Origin: Rhabdophis nuchalis
Taxonomy: Eukaryota; Chordata; Lepidosauria; Squamata; Natricidae
Length of the DNA: 64,000 nt
Direction: 5' to 3'
Assembly (NCBI GenBank): GCA_039707465.1
Contig: CM077649.1
Span: 15,724,501-15,788,500, forward strand
Shown here one piece after another: positions 22,595-34,128 of this stretch. Numbering within the stretch: position 1 is the stretch's first letter; each line of letters opens with the position of its first letter. The notes beneath the pieces are model-generated. The model saw nothing but the letters and a program-made list of their open reading frames with translations. It was not told where the DNA came from and did not search any database. A program made the position numbers and the translations under genes.

Positions 22595-25387
22595 AACCAA
22601 CCTACCACCTGTAAATTAGGTTCAGAATGCATCCTATGTTTAATTATAATTTAAGAACTAAAATTATATTAAATATGCTAACATCTAAAATTACAACAAA
22701 GTGGTAATATCTAAAACAAGTGGCTAGCTTTAAGTATTTAGGATAGTCATGCATGCCACTGGATCAAGGAAGGCCCACTGTGTATATGCTGCTGTTACTG
22801 GACAAAGATCTTCCAATGCAATCCTCAAACTTTTTGATCTAAGGGAGGATATTATGTTCCAGCTACACTTAAGCATTTTTGGACTAAGTTACTAGTCCAG
22901 TTTCTCTACGGGACTCTGGTTGGCCCTCCTGCTTCTTGTTTCACCTCCTTGGAAGGGAATGCAATCTAAATGTATTTTATTTTATTTTAATCAGAGTAGC
23001 TCCCCAGACACTTCCCTGGATCTCAAATGCACATCTATGATTGGAGAGAAGAAAAAGGTTGAGTCAAAAGTATGTCTAGATCCTATTAACCTTTGAAGCT
23101 TAACTTCTATCATTAATTTTTAAGGACAGTTTTCTTGGGTCAAGACTTTTGAATCTAACCTTTTCAATCTAGAATACTCTCCTTCTGTTTTCAAGTGGAA
23201 TCAGATCAGGCAAAAGAAACCTTGAAGCAAGGGACCGAGGATACAGAGTGGCAAGCAGGGAAAATATCAGAGATAGATTCCTACCTCTACTTAGTAAATA
23301 TTCTGGCCACCCAGAGTCAGCGTATGCCAAGGTGCCTCATAAATGAACTACTTTTTGTACTGTTCATATAACTAAGTCTTGTGCAGCAGCCTGGAAGATT
23401 CGTTGGACCCCAAAGGACTAATCTTCTGTAATGCACTCTGTGTAACTATATTATTTATATTCTATTTCATTACCACTAATGCTCCAGAGAAGGTGGTTTG
23501 CCGTTTTGGCAAAAGCTACAACTTTGGTTTTCTGATTTATCATTGTTGCAGTATTAGACCAAAGTTCTCAGAGCTCTTTTAAGACATATTGGTGTTCTGA
23601 AAAGAATTACAGCATAATTCTTTGCTGCAATTTCCTGATTTGACAGGGCGGAAGTTGTTTAGACATCTCACCATATCGTAGATATAAAATTTGAAAAGCT
23701 GGGAGATAGAGAGATGAATGCGCTTAGCCCATAGACGATAAAAGAGAAAATATGATGAACACTCTTTAAATACCGCAATGAAGCTCATGTAGAAGAGCAA
23801 GAGTAGCTTGCTATGATACCTGAGTAATAGATATGGAATAATGTGTAAGTTACACAAAGGCCAAATTCCAACAGAACATTAGGGGACAAAACCTTCCTCA
23901 CTGTAAGATCAATCAATGGTATGCTTTCCTTCACTGAATCTATTCAAGCAGCTATCTGGCTGGAGATCCTTTACTTTCAATTCTTGCACTGAGCAGGGAG
24001 CTGGATGCCGAAATGATCCCTTCCACATCTAAAATCTTATACATAGTCAGTTTAGAATAAGCTCCATTGAGTAAAGTGGTGTTTTTAAAAAGTATGCACA
24101 AGCTCAGATTTTTTTTTAGAGCAATTGTAAGAAATACAGTATCCACCAACAATGTTAAATAGAAAGTAGAAAACTAAATCAGATTCTGCACATTTACTGA
24201 GGTACGTGTGACTTAGATAATTTCTGCACAAATATTGTCTTCTAGGATCATCAAACCATTGTTGTTCCAAAATATATATATAGACAGACTTTTTATTACT
24301 TCAGGAGTACATCAGAGCTGTACCCCCTTGATTTAAGATTTCAATGTTCCAGACTATTATTTTAGAGCTTAAAACTAATTACTCAAAGTAATAGGCATAG
24401 GAAATGCAGCATAATCAAAGTATCTGGCCCCCACAAATTACCAATGGATTCCAAAGCAATATCTAAAGCATTATGGTAACCTGATTGGATGTGAGGAGGC
24501 CTTGCCCACTTTTTCCAGACATAGACGAGAAGTAGGTAAATCATGAACTTAATATGTGGCCTAAATATTAATTCAAAGGAAGTAGATTAGTCCTGAAAAA
24601 ATATTAACCATGAAATGTTATATAGGTACTTGGATTAAAAAAATAAATTAACCTGACAGGAAAGTTATTTGCTATTGTCTTTTTTTCAACCTCTCTGTTA
24701 GCCAAAATCCAGAACTGTAGGCGAGATCAGAAAGTTGAAAATCATGCAGAATAAGCCAATGGTAATCCACTTCCAGAGTATTTCCAAGAAAACTACACTG
24801 AATAAGGTGTAACAATTATTTAGTATTGTAATTGGTTATTACTTTTCCAACATTAGGTAACAGAAATAACTTACAAAATGTTTTGCAGTTTCTATCACCA
24901 AATCACTTATCTGTTGTCTTGAATAGTCCTACTGCCCTCTTACAGTATTATATGAAGTTTCTTCAGCAACCTCATTTACACAGTAATTATATATTTAACA
25001 ATATCAACAAGTTACAAAACCATAAGTGAGTTTCCAATAGCCAAAAAATGAACAGTTTCAGATTATTAAATATTATATTTTTATTAACCTGAATTTCAGA
25101 CTGAAGGCGACTAGTCCGGTGATCTAGATTCTAGAACATGAAGGGTGTATTCAAATGAAATGCTTCCTTTACACTGTCAATTAAAATACACTATGAAACT
25201 ATTCTTTTCCCTCCCTGATACATAAAAATTAAAAGAATGGGAAAATTTTGCCCTGCCACAAGATTATGAGTATGAAGCAGAAAGGCAGCAAAATAAAAGC
25301 TTCTCTGAGATCACACCTAATTAATTCTACTGCAATAAACTAGATTCCTCAAACTAGATATTCTGGAAACACATTGAATAATAATCC

Positions 25388-25398
25388 AATCAACAAGA

Positions 25399-25437
<39 letters not shown>

Positions 25438-25625
25438 TTTTATTTATAACCCGCTCTCTCTCCCCGAAGGGACTCGAGGCGGGGCACAGGGAATTAAAAA
25501 AGTTAGAAAAAATACAAAATTTAGAACAATAAACATACATAAATACTGACTAAAAGGCATATTAAACAAAAACCCTGCGCTAAAATTCCCAAATATTTAC
25601 TAAAAATCCCTGAACAATCAGAAGA
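25388..25625 (-). mobile_element. L2 LINE 3' UTR with AAT tail
   Basis: Only the 3' UTR is present: the acccgctctctctccccgaa hairpin-like signature preceded (on the plus strand) by an AAT microsatellite (about 25401-25437) that is the element's 3' tail. It is 5'-truncated and non-coding. Confidence 0.8.
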
Positions 25626-26124
25626 GACTATACTGAGTAGGAGTTATGCATGTTGTCATCCAATAAATTCCAAAGAAAAAAGTTGAGGAAGGCTGTAATA
25701 GCCTATCACATCTTAGATTAGTCCTTTTTTTTTTTTTACCACTAAACCTCAGTAAATTCACTAAATCTTACTATTATGTACATAGGCCTAGAATTATATC
25801 TTATGTGTCTTGTATAGTTTTGGCTGCTGGAGACAAGGTTTTTTCCCTTAATTTAGACTGCTACATTTGCCGGGTTTTGGGGAAGGTAGGTGAGGAGATG
25901 ATTGGAGAAGGATCAAAAGATGGGATGGGTATACTGTACCTACTGTTTGGGACCAGTAGAAGATATCTGGAGGCATCCTTCGTCTTCTAATGTTCCCCTA
26001 ATATTGATGTTCCCCTAATATTGATATGCTCACCCCCTCTTTCTATTCTTACTTCATTTAAAATGTTTCAGATGGTGTTTACAAAATAAGGCTTGGAGTT
26101 GCAAGCACCGGGTGTCAAATAGAG

Positions 26125-26221
26125 CAGGGGTCCCCAACCTTTGCAACTTTGCAAAGCTGGCTGGAGAATTCTGGGAGCTGAAGTCCTTCAGACTTAAAGT
26201 TGCAAAGGTTGGAGACCCCTG
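26125..26221. mobile_element. Palindromic MITE (CAGGGGTC family)
   Basis: The 97-bp unit has ends caggggtccccaacctttgc / gcaaaggttggagacccctg and a perfect duplication, aaatagag, at 26117-26124 and 26222-26229. The left arm is partly deleted, so the arms are unequal. Confidence 0.85.
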
Positions 26222-26710
26222 AAATAGAGAACTCCTAAATGTTCATGGGGAAATTTAAAGGGCTTCAACAGGGAAGGTCTCTAGCTCCGCCAATCAAAGT
26301 ATATTGTAGATTTTTTTTTAAAGTCTTTTTTTCATTAATCCCCAAAAAGGAAAAAAATAAACAAGTAGCAGAGAAAAGACAGGAGGGTTGCAAACAAAAG
26401 ATGATGACATCTGGACCTTCTGCGAAATATTGGGAACAATGAAAGGATTGTGGGAAAACATAGCCTTCCACTTGTAACCCTTCCTTTTCTCACGGCTTCC
26501 TCTGACCCTTTCCCCCCTCTCTCTCCTCAAGGGGGCTTCCCCACGGAATTGCATCCCCAATACTACAAATCAAGGACCATTGTGCAGCCACAGCTCTTCT
26601 TTCTTAACTGGGGGGAGGGGGGGAGAAGAGATGAAGAAGGAATGGCAAAGCTTCCCAAGGGTTTGAAGCCGGAATACATGGTGTGAGCCATAACTGCCTA
26701 AGTGGCGATC

Positions 26711-26853
26711 GCCCCCCCCCCCCCCGAAGCCTGGTTAAGAAGCAACGGGCAAGAATAGCTGGCTGCGCAGTATCTTTTTGACTGGAAGCGCCTCAACAAT
26801 TGTGAAGTAAAAGCAGCGACGTCTGGGGAGGGCGGGGGGTGGGGGGGGGGGGA
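26711..26853. repeat. C-run and G-run low-complexity tracts
   Basis: A run of about 14 C near 26711 and a G-rich tract (ggcggggggtgggggggggg) near 26832 flank ordinary GC-rich sequence at the 5' end of HUNK intron 1. The G tract could form a quadruplex in single-stranded DNA. Their lengths are also prone to sequencing error. Confidence 0.7.
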
Positions 26854-26947
26854 AGAGAGAAAGCGGCCCTTGCAGGCGGATTAGGGACGGCGTAAGGGCA
26901 GCGGCGTCGGGATGGGAAGAGGCGGCTGAAAGCAGCTAGCTAGAACG

Positions 26948-27111
26948 CAGGGGTCTCCAACCTTTGCAACTTTAAGTCTGAAGGACTTCAGCTCCCAGAA
27001 TTCTCCAGCCAGCTTTCCTTGCCCGTTTGCTTCGCCCGTTGCTTTGCTGGCTGGAGGATTCTGGGAGCTGAAGTCCTTCAGACTTAAAGTTGCAAATGTT
27101 GGAGACCCCTG
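26948..27111. mobile_element. Palindromic MITE, cluster member 1
   Basis: CAGGGGTCTCC-family unit with ends caggggtctccaacctttgc / gttggagacccctg and an extra segment at the centre (tgcccgtttgcttcgcccgt). The right flank is gactagaa and the left flank is agctagaacg. These do not match each other, but they match the flanks of the MITE at 27306-27453 in crossed order. Confidence 0.75.
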
Positions 27112-27163
27112 GACTAGAAGACTCCTAAGGTCCTTTCCAACCCTATTATTCTATGTTCTATGT

Positions 27164-27258
27164 CAGGGGTCTGCAAAGTCGGCTCTTTTAAGACTGGTGG
27201 ACTTCAACTCCCAGAATTCCCCAGCCAGTCTTAAAAGAGCCGATTTTGCAGACCCCTG
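27164..27258. mobile_element. Palindromic MITE, cluster member 2 (CAGGGGTCTGC family)
   Basis: The 95-bp unit has ends caggggtctgcaaagtcggc / ttttgcagacccctg and a perfect duplication, ttctatgt, at 27156-27163 and 27259-27266. It lies within CR1 3' tail repeats (ttctatgt units), with a CR1 tail on its left and another CR1 piece on its right. Confidence 0.85.
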
Positions 27259-27305
27259 TTCTATGTTATTCTATGTTCCTGCTCAAGTAGGGGGTTGGAC
27301 TAGAA

Positions 27306-27453
27306 CAGGGGTCTCCAACCTTTGCAACTTTAAGTCTGAAGGACTTCAGCTCCCAGACTTCTCCAGCTCCCAGAATTCTCCAGCTTTGCTGGCTGGAGGA
27401 TTCTGGGAGCTGAAGTCCTTCAGACTTAAAGTTGCAAAGGTTGGAGACCCCTG
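27306..27453. mobile_element. Palindromic MITE, cluster member 3
   Basis: CAGGGGTCTCC-family unit with an internal repeat of the ctcccagaattctccagc arm segment. The left flank is gactagaa, in a CR1 phrase, and the right flank is agctagag. It lies about 290 bp inside intron 1 from HUNK exon 1. Confidence 0.75.
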
Positions 27454-27559
27454 AGCTAGAGGGCGAGGAAAAGGGGCCTTTTTACGGGCTACTTTGAAAA
27501 AAACAAAACAAAAGACCCAACTTAGTACCTACTTAGTACCTACAAAAGGCTTCGGAGCC

Positions 27560-28740
27560 GGCCGATACCTAACTGGGACTGAACCCCGTCCCGGCTCACT
27601 TCGCTCCCAAAATGGGAGGAGTGGAAGCGGCCGCGCTATAAGAGCCTCACAACGCCTCCTGGTCAAGACTGCCCGGGGTTCTTTGGCGGGAAATGGGCTC
27701 CGGCGAAGAAGAATGGAAAGAATGGTCGCGCGAAGCAGCTCACCTTTTCTCCGGTCACCACATGCAAGCCTTCCCGCACTTTAGCGAAGGAGCCTTCTCC
27801 CAACTTGCGGCCGATAAGGTAGTTGCCGACCCGCTTGGTGTGCTGGAAATCACGGATGCGCTCCCGGGAGGCCGAAGCGTTGACCCAAGCGGCCAGGAAA
27901 GTCCCCTCCGGGCTAAGGGGAGGCGTCGTGGGCTCGTCGTCGCTGAAGCTCGCCGCGGTGGGCTCGCCCAGAAGCCCGTCGCCAGCAGCTGCCGGCATCC
28001 TGCTCCCGTTGCTCTTGCTGCTGCTGCTGCTGTTGCAACCGCGGCGGCCCGGATCAAAAGCTCGGGCTGCGGCTCTCTCTCTCTCCCCTTCCCGCAACTC
28101 GCACGCTCTCGCTAAGGAGCCGCAGCGGCGCCGCCGAACTCCTCTCTGCAAAGCCGCCTCTCTCTTCTGCTGCTGCTGCTGCTTGGCGCCTGCAGCACCC
28201 GCTCGCCAATGTGATCCGCACCCGGGAGTCCACGTGGGGGAGTTGCCGGCGGCTGAGAGACGGACCGAAGCGCTTCGCTTCTTGTCAACGAAAGGATGGC
28301 TCGCCGAAAAACAACAAGAAGGAAGCCGCTTCCCCGGGCGGCCACGCTTGGCTTCGCTTGGCCGAGATTCCAAGGCAGCTGCGAACGACCCCGAAGCTCC
28401 GGCCTCGGCTACAGGGCGAGTAGCACAGCTACAGCGCTAAGGCTTCTGCTGCTCACGTTGAAGAGGGAAGCCGAGCCAGCTCCCGCACGTCAATGGTCTC
28501 CTCCTTGGAAGCCAGTTGGCTGCGCGTCTCTTCATCGGATCTGTCGATCACTTGTCCCCTCCCTCTTGTACCGTGCCTGGCTAGCTGCCTCGCTCTCTCC
28601 CGGTGCCGCCGCTGCTGCTTGGGGCTCCTTTCCCCCCTCCAGCTGGGGAGGAGGGAGGAGGAATGGGGAGCGAAGGCTTCATTCAAGCCGGGTTTGCCGT
28701 AATGTAACCCGATCGCTCGGTTAGGGACCGAGATGTCATA
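27560..28740 (-). promoter_or_regulatory. HUNK: HUNK CpG-rich 5' UTR and promoter region
   Basis: The region around and upstream of exon 1 is strongly GC-rich with frequent CpG, unlike the AT-rich surroundings, as expected of a CpG-island promoter. The 5' UTR (above 27998) includes two triplet tracts on the plus strand, CTG units at 28016-28032 and 28167-28184. No clear TATA box can be assigned, and the transcription start is not determinable from sequence. Many overlapping open frames here are GC-driven. Confidence 0.7.
27744..27998 (-). CDS. HUNK: HUNK exon 1, coding part (N-terminus and glycine loop)
   Basis: Eighty-five codons run from an ATG at 27998 (context aggATGC, A at -3) to AAG|GTGAGC, a consensus donor. 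The protein starts MPAAAGDGLLGEP, as in vertebrate HUNK. It has a variable acidic/Pro-rich stretch (about residues 15-32), then DFQHTKRVGNYLIGRKLGEG, with the glycine loop GEGSFAKV at about 67-74, and ends VTGEK. Exon 2 continues in frame with VAVK. Family knowledge: HUNK is an active SNF1-related kinase. The reading frame is open upstream of the ATG but contains no in-frame ATG there, so 27998 is the start. No defects are seen. Confidence 0.93.
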
Positions 28741-29706
28741 AAAGAAACGAGGACCTGCGACAACGGTCGAGATCTTGAAGTTCGGGTGACTCCTCCCCGT
28801 TATTTCCCTGCACACGCATCCCTCCCCCCCCCCCACACTGCCGTTTTATTGAGTGCAATTTTGTCTCCCGTGTTAAAGCCAAGCCACATCGCGAGGAAAC
28901 TCGTTTCTGGAGAACGTTAACACGAGCTGCCCTTAAATGCACGAAGATGCTGCCTATTTCTATAATTAGGACACGCGAGCCGTATCCTGGGCCCTTTGCA
29001 TGTCTTTTTTCCCTGAGCAAAGCATTTATTTTTCTCAATATCTTTTCTTCTTACCCTGACAATGTTTTTTTTTTTTAATGACACCTTTTGTGCTTAAAAG
29101 CGCTTCACTTTGTTTTCACTGTTTTCTGCGGGTGAAATGAGCTTCTGAGCTCAGATCGTGACAGCTCTGCCAGTACAAGTATGATCCTTCTTGCCTCCCT
29201 TTTCGGTGGATAAAGATTTGAAGCTGAAATGGCAGTTTCCCTGGCAGCTGAAATAAAAGCTCCATCTTTTCTTGTGCATTATTTTAATTTGGAGCACTTG
29301 TCTCCATTATCAACATCTTTATTTTATCTTAAACCTAGCTTAATAACTTGCTAATATAGCCAAGTATATGGCATTCTAGAGTACTTTGTTCATCATGCTT
29401 CTGTACAAATAAAAATGGAGAATATGAATAAATGTGAAACTGTCAGAACAATTTAATACCAGACAAAACAAAAGAGAACATCTGTGGATCCAACAAATCT
29501 GCCTCCAGTTGAGTGATCCCAAAGGCTGAATCAAAAGCATTACAGTTGCCACACAGACATTGCTCAAAATACTTTCACATATGGTAACTCCTTTAAAGAG
29601 GGTTTGTAAACATTTTTCCAGCATGAGCCAAACCAGAAAAAGGAGAGACTTTTTGGAATCTGCAAGTGGAATCTGTAGAAATATGAAAAGGCTACCATAT
29701 AGTTTA
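28741..29706. other. HUNK upstream flank, no feature seen
   Basis: GC content falls off after 28.75 kb. I see no repeat, gene or RNA signature here apart from a C run near 28830. Confidence 0.6.
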
Positions 29707-30055
29707 GGGACGTGGTGGCTCAGTGGCTAAGACACTGAGCTTGTTGATCAGAAAGGTCGGGAGTTTGGCGGTTCAAATCCCTAGCGTAATGAAGTGAGCT
29801 CCCGTTACTTGTCCCTGCTTCTGCCATCCTAGCAGTTCGAAAGCATGTAAAAATTGCAAGTAGAAAAATAGGGACCACCTTTGGTGGGAAGGTAACAGTG
29901 TTCCATGCGCCTTCGGCATTTAGTCATGCCGGCCACATGACCACGAAGATGTCTTTGACAGCACTGGCTCTTTGGCTTTGAAACAGAGATGAGCACCGCT
30001 CCCTAGAGTCGGAAACGACTAGCACGTATATGCGAGGGGAATCTTTACCTTTACC
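29707..30055 (+). repeat. Sauria-type SINE, full length
   Basis: It has a tRNA-like head (A box within tggctcagtggctaagac, B box within ggttcaaatccctagc), a conserved body (aatagggaccacctttggtg, gccggccacatgaccacgaa) and the tail gaggggaatctttaccttta, matching the Sauria SINE family typical of squamates and mobilised by Bov-B LINEs. Flanking copies of tatagttt (29698-29705 and 30057-30064) are the target duplication. It contains no tRNA gene. Confidence 0.9.
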
Positions 30056-30194
30056 GTATAGTTTTTGATAAAGTAACTACAATAAGGTATTTAATCAGCT
30101 TAAAAGAAAAGAGCGATTATATTTCAATGGGAGTCCATTTAGATTGTTCAGTATTGACTTTGGTATATAATGTATAATAATAATATTTTTTCTT

Positions 30195-30395
30195 TAGTTC
30201 ATTCATGTCCAATTCTGGACAAGTTCTTGCAGTTTTCAGAAATAGTTGGCCATTGCCACCTTCCTAGAGCTGAGAAAAAGTCAGTAGCCCAAAGTCACCC
30301 AGCTGACTTTGTGCCTAAGGCAGAACTAGAGATCAAAAAGCTCCTAGTTTCTAAACTGATGCTTTAACCACTACATTAAACATAATTCTGGCTCT
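30195..30395 (-). repeat. tRNA-derived SINE, copy 2 (degraded)
   Basis: This is antisense to the unit at 3122-3341: aaagtcacccagctgacttt corresponds to its ccagctgggtgaccctgg body, and aaactgatgctttaaccact to its tRNA-like head. It is substantially diverged. 30400-30980 shows nothing else. Confidence 0.6.
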
Positions 30396-30984
30396 CATAT
30401 TTCATAATAATTTCAAAGTCAACAAAATTAAAGAGCTTTTAAATATTTAAACTAAGTTCATACCAACGTATTGATCTGACAGCAACAATATTCCTATATG
30501 AGCATATGAAAAGTGTGATCTATCTAACTCAAATGTACTTCAGAAAAAGTGGTGTGGTATTTCTTATTGTGGGTAGTCTAATATATAGAATTAAGAATAT
30601 ATGAGTGGCAGTTCAAATGCATCTAGGACGTTCACTTACCAAGACAGTATTGTAGCCCTTTTTACTTTTCTTCCCTAAAATAGGTATTTAATGCTGCTGT
30701 AAAGATTAACCACTGTTGATGTCTCATTCTTCATATACGTTTTTGATCTCTTTTAAAAATATTTAAATTGGCTACCATTTATGCATTTCATAGTTTTAAC
30801 AATACATTCTTTAAAGAAGAATGAACTTCCTGTTTTTAGTAAAATGTAAATCTGTGATTAGAACTAAAATTATTAACACTGAAATATTTCCATGTTTTCA
30901 AAATTTATTGAGGTAGTAAGGTGAATTGGTATTGAACTCAAACTCAGAGACTCAATCCTTGACAACTGGTAATCTATATTTATA

Positions 30985-31779
30985 TCTTCTATATAACTAC
31001 ATACATACATACCTACATACACACACATACCTACATACATACACATGCATATATAAGGATGTATGTATGTATGTATGTATGTATGTATGTATGTATGTAT
31101 GTATGTATGTATGTTCCAGCATAACTCTGGAGCGCCTTGAGCAATTTCAACCAAACTTGGTATACAAATGACCTGCCCTCTGGAAACAAATACTGGGTGT
31201 GTGTTTGTGTAAGACACTCCTGGTGTGTGTGTGTATGTGTGTTCCAGCATAACTCTGGAATGCCTGGCCCATTAAGGACAGTGGGTGTGGTGTCCTAGAG
31301 TGGCAATTTTTGTGGTGTCATGGGAGGGAGAAGGGATAGCCTGGGCTGTTAAGGAGAGTGAGTGCGGCATCCTAGATCAGCAATTGTTTATGATGTCATT
31401 TTCTTTGCAGCTTCCTCTGGAAAGCCAGCTGTGAGGTTCGCCCTCCAGTGGACCAATGGGGAAGCGCCTGATGGATTTGGGGCAAAGTGCCAGGATTGTA
31501 GACAGGGCAGGAAAGAGGAGCACATGGGAGGGGGAAGAGAGAGGGATGATGGGCATGGGAGTAGGGGGAAGTAAGGCCCCTCTCAATGGCTCCTCTGTCA
31601 GACAAACACTTCAAGGCAAAGTGCCAGGATTGAGGACAGGACGGGAAAGAGGCGTGCATGGCAGGGGGAAGGGAGAGGGCAGGGATGATGGGCATGGGAG
31701 TAGGGGGAAGAAAAGGCTCCCTGTCAGACAAACACTTCAACATCTATAAATACCCAGGCAACGCTGAGTTATCAGCTAG
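30985..31779 (+). mobile_element. Helitron-like non-autonomous element
   Basis: The 3' end reads aaatacccaggcaacgctga...atcagCTAG followed by T: a short imperfect hairpin and then CTAG, as Helitrons have. The 5' end starts with TC after an A, consistent with insertion between A and T without duplication, though the exact first base is uncertain. Near the 5' end are a variable ATGT microsatellite (31061-31113) and the phrase gttccagcataactctgga, which occurs twice. An internal direct repeat (about 31478-31583 and 31616-31713, gggatgatgggcatgggagt) is a tandem duplication. It has no Rep/helicase coding. Confidence 0.6.
31061..31113. repeat. ATGT microsatellite
   Basis: About 13 ATGT units, preceded by related ACAT and ACCT units at 31000-31045, form the variable 5' part of the Helitron-like element. 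Confidence 0.9.
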
Positions 31780-32924
31780 TTATAGATATTAAGTGCTGTT
31801 CAGTCTGATTAATATCCTGTTTCCAAAACTCCATGATATGCTAATTTATGGCATTGAATCAAGTTCTTTAAATTCATTCTACCAAAGAGAATATAACTTG
31901 GTTAGATTCTGATACTTTCATATGTTTGATTTCATTTTACTCTTGAATATTGAGGAAAAACTATCACCATGTTCTCTTGAATGCCAAAGAAGGTTCAAAC
32001 TTTCAAAACATTTGATAATATCATCAAGGTTTTGCATAAGAAGTTTACTGCTAAAATATGATTTACAATTTGACTTGGAAAATGTTATTAATTCTAGTTG
32101 AATGAATATGGGTTTTGACCTCAGGCTCATTAATCTAGGCTATAGAATTGCAGGGTTTGAGGAAAGCTGAAGATGTCCTTTATCTAGCTACTGGTACATT
32201 CATTACCAGGAAATACTAATGCAGAAGATATAATTGGCTCAGTACAGAAGATGTAATGGTTCTGGACTGGAGTTATACTACTTTTCTACAGAAAAAGCCA
32301 TTATCCTACAGCTGAAAACTTCCTTTCTCTGTTCTTTTTGTGCCAGTAGTCATTTGGTACAAGTGAGATGCCATTCTGCTTGGGCGAAATACACTGAAAT
32401 TATATTTGATCCAAGTTAATGGTTGGTGCAAATGCAGAAAGAAGAAAGGCTACATATTAGGGCAAATGATATTTACTTTGACATTAATGGATTATTTCTT
32501 CTACATACGGAATATTCTGGAAGTAGCAGCTGAGACCTTAGTTTGAAAAATCTGGCATTTCCCACCATCTCATTCCTTTTCTGGAATTCCCAAGGAACAG
32601 AATATCAAGGTAGAAATTAAGAAGGCATGATTAAAGATGGTTGTTATATAAATAAATAACTTTTCTATGTAGAATGGGAAGATCAAGAAATAACTTAAAA
32701 GTTTCAGTTCGTTCAGAAAAAGGTGGAATACTTTTGACCTTTGTAATTCAAAACCTGCCAAATATTTCTAAGAAAAAAGGCTACTAGTAGTTAAAATAAA
32801 ACCAGAAGCATTTCAGCAAAATACAAAGAAATCTGCCAAATAAATGTCATTCAGTGCTTGTTCTGAAAATGCATATCCACTGACGAATATACCCATTGAG
32901 CTTGAGCTTAATGGGTTTACTCCC

Positions 32925-32998
32925 TAATAATAACCGCCCTGGGTCCATCTCGATGGAAAAGGCGCGGTATATAAATCGAAATAAATTCAAATTAAATT
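32925..32998 (+). repeat. LINE-type 3' tail fragment
   Basis: A short piece with accgccctgggtccatctcg, ggtatataaatcgaaataaa and an ATTCAA-type simple tail resembles an L2-like 3' terminus. 31790-32920 shows no other feature. Confidence 0.5.
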
Positions 32999-33147
32999 CA
33001 AATAATGGGAAGTTAGATCAGAATGATAGATTGTCCATGTTCTTTAAGCTCCAGAGTAGAGAGATACGGATGTTACATTATGTTATATTCCAACCTCCTT
33101 TCTCTATCATGTATCTGTATATGTACACAGATACATAGACCAAGGTT

Positions 33148-33722
33148 TAAAGGTTTTCCCTGTCCAATCGTGCTGACTCAGGGGGATAGTGCTCATCTCC
33201 AATTCTCAGCCTAGGGACTCTGCATAGTCTGAGAGATGCTTCCAGTGGTGCGATTCAAATAATTTAACAACTGGTTCTCTTTCCTAACGACCAGCTATGT
33301 AGGCGTGGTTCAGTGGTCATGTGACCATGTGGGCGCGGCCAACCTAACATCACTCAGGTCAATGGGCACTTCACCTTAGCTGTTACAATGTCATAAGAGT
33401 TAACCAGAGAGGCAGTTTCTGTAAGCAGGGCAATAAAGATTAGGCTAGAAACAACACCAGAATGTTTCCTTCCTGCCTTCCTTACAGGATTAGCCCTGTA
33501 AAGTGGGGGGGAAAACAAATTAAGATTTCTTCCAACAGCCGGTTCTCCGGACTGCTTAGAAAGTTAACAACCGGTTCTCCTGAATAGGTGCGAATTGACT
33601 GAATCCCACCACTGGATGCTTCCATCTTCATGTAGCTAGCAACTGGAAAACATAGAATGCAGTAACCTTGGGCTTTCAGCTTTCCAGCTGACAAACTCAG
33701 CATCCTAACTGCTGACCAATTG
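33148..33722 (-). repeat. Degraded Sauria-like SINE interrupted by a hAT element
   Basis: Pieces at 33148-33242 (aggtttaaaggttttccctg, gatagtgctcatctccaatt) and 33615-33722 (gctgacaaactcagcatcct) match the two halves of an antisense Sauria-type SINE. They are separated by the hAT element 33243-33614, whose duplication gatgcttc joins them exactly. Confidence 0.6.
33243..33614. mobile_element. hAT-type element, CAGTGGTG ends, copy B
   Basis: The ends cagtggtgcgattcaaa / gaatcccaccactg carry a perfect 8-bp duplication, gatgcttc (33235-33242 and 33615-33622). The 372-bp interior has aggcgtggttcagtggtcat and accggttctcctgaataggt, related to but distinct from copies A, C, D and E. It has no pyrimidine microsatellite and no transposase. 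Confidence 0.85.
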
Positions 33723-33772
33723 CACTGTCCATAGATACAGATGTTACATTCTGCTGTACCCCCATGTACACG

Positions 33773-33841
33773 TGTTTAATTTAATTTAATTTAATTTATT
33801 TAGATTTATAGAACCGTCCTTCTCCATCGAAATGGAGCCAT
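33773..33841 (-). repeat. LINE-type 3' tail fragment
   Basis: TTTAA/TTTAT units are followed by gatttatagaaccgtccttc and tccatcgaaatgg, the antisense of the tail type seen at 32925-32998. Confidence 0.5.
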
Positions 33842-33872
33842 TTACAAGCATCCCAGCCTGCTTTCTCTATTA

Positions 33873-34128
33873 CCGTGTTTCCCTGAAAATAAGACAGGGT
33901 CTTAATTTTCTTTTGACCCCCGAAATAAGCACTTGGCCTTATTTTCAGGGAGGGCTTATTATTTTGGAGATGAAGAAGGCAGTAAGCGTGGTCACCTCAT
34001 GGCTGCTGCTATCTTGCAATATTTTTGGGAGGGCTTATTTTTGGGGGAGGGCTTATTTTAGCGCATGTGTTCAAAAGCCTGATTGGGCTTATTATCCGGG
34101 GAGATGGTCTTTTGGGGAAAACAGGGCA
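33873..34128. mobile_element. MITE-like element with AAATAAGAC-type ends
   Basis: It starts ccgtgtttccctgaaaataa and ends tcttttggggaaaacagggc, with internal repeats of agggcttatt in both orientations. It is likely a non-autonomous DNA element, but the family is not identified and no target duplication is resolved. 34129-35000 shows nothing more. Confidence 0.5.

Noticed and set aside
27663..28373. A 236-codon frame that would extend HUNK by 125 N-terminal residues
   Set aside because: It begins at a TTG, has no in-frame ATG before 27998, is full of low-complexity runs, and runs through the donor at 27743 into the intron.
29707..29790. Possible tRNA genes in SINE heads (also 3122-3190 and 35290-35355)
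   Set aside because: Pol III box-like motifs are present but no cloverleaf with an anticodon arm is kept, and the units continue into SINE bodies with target duplications.
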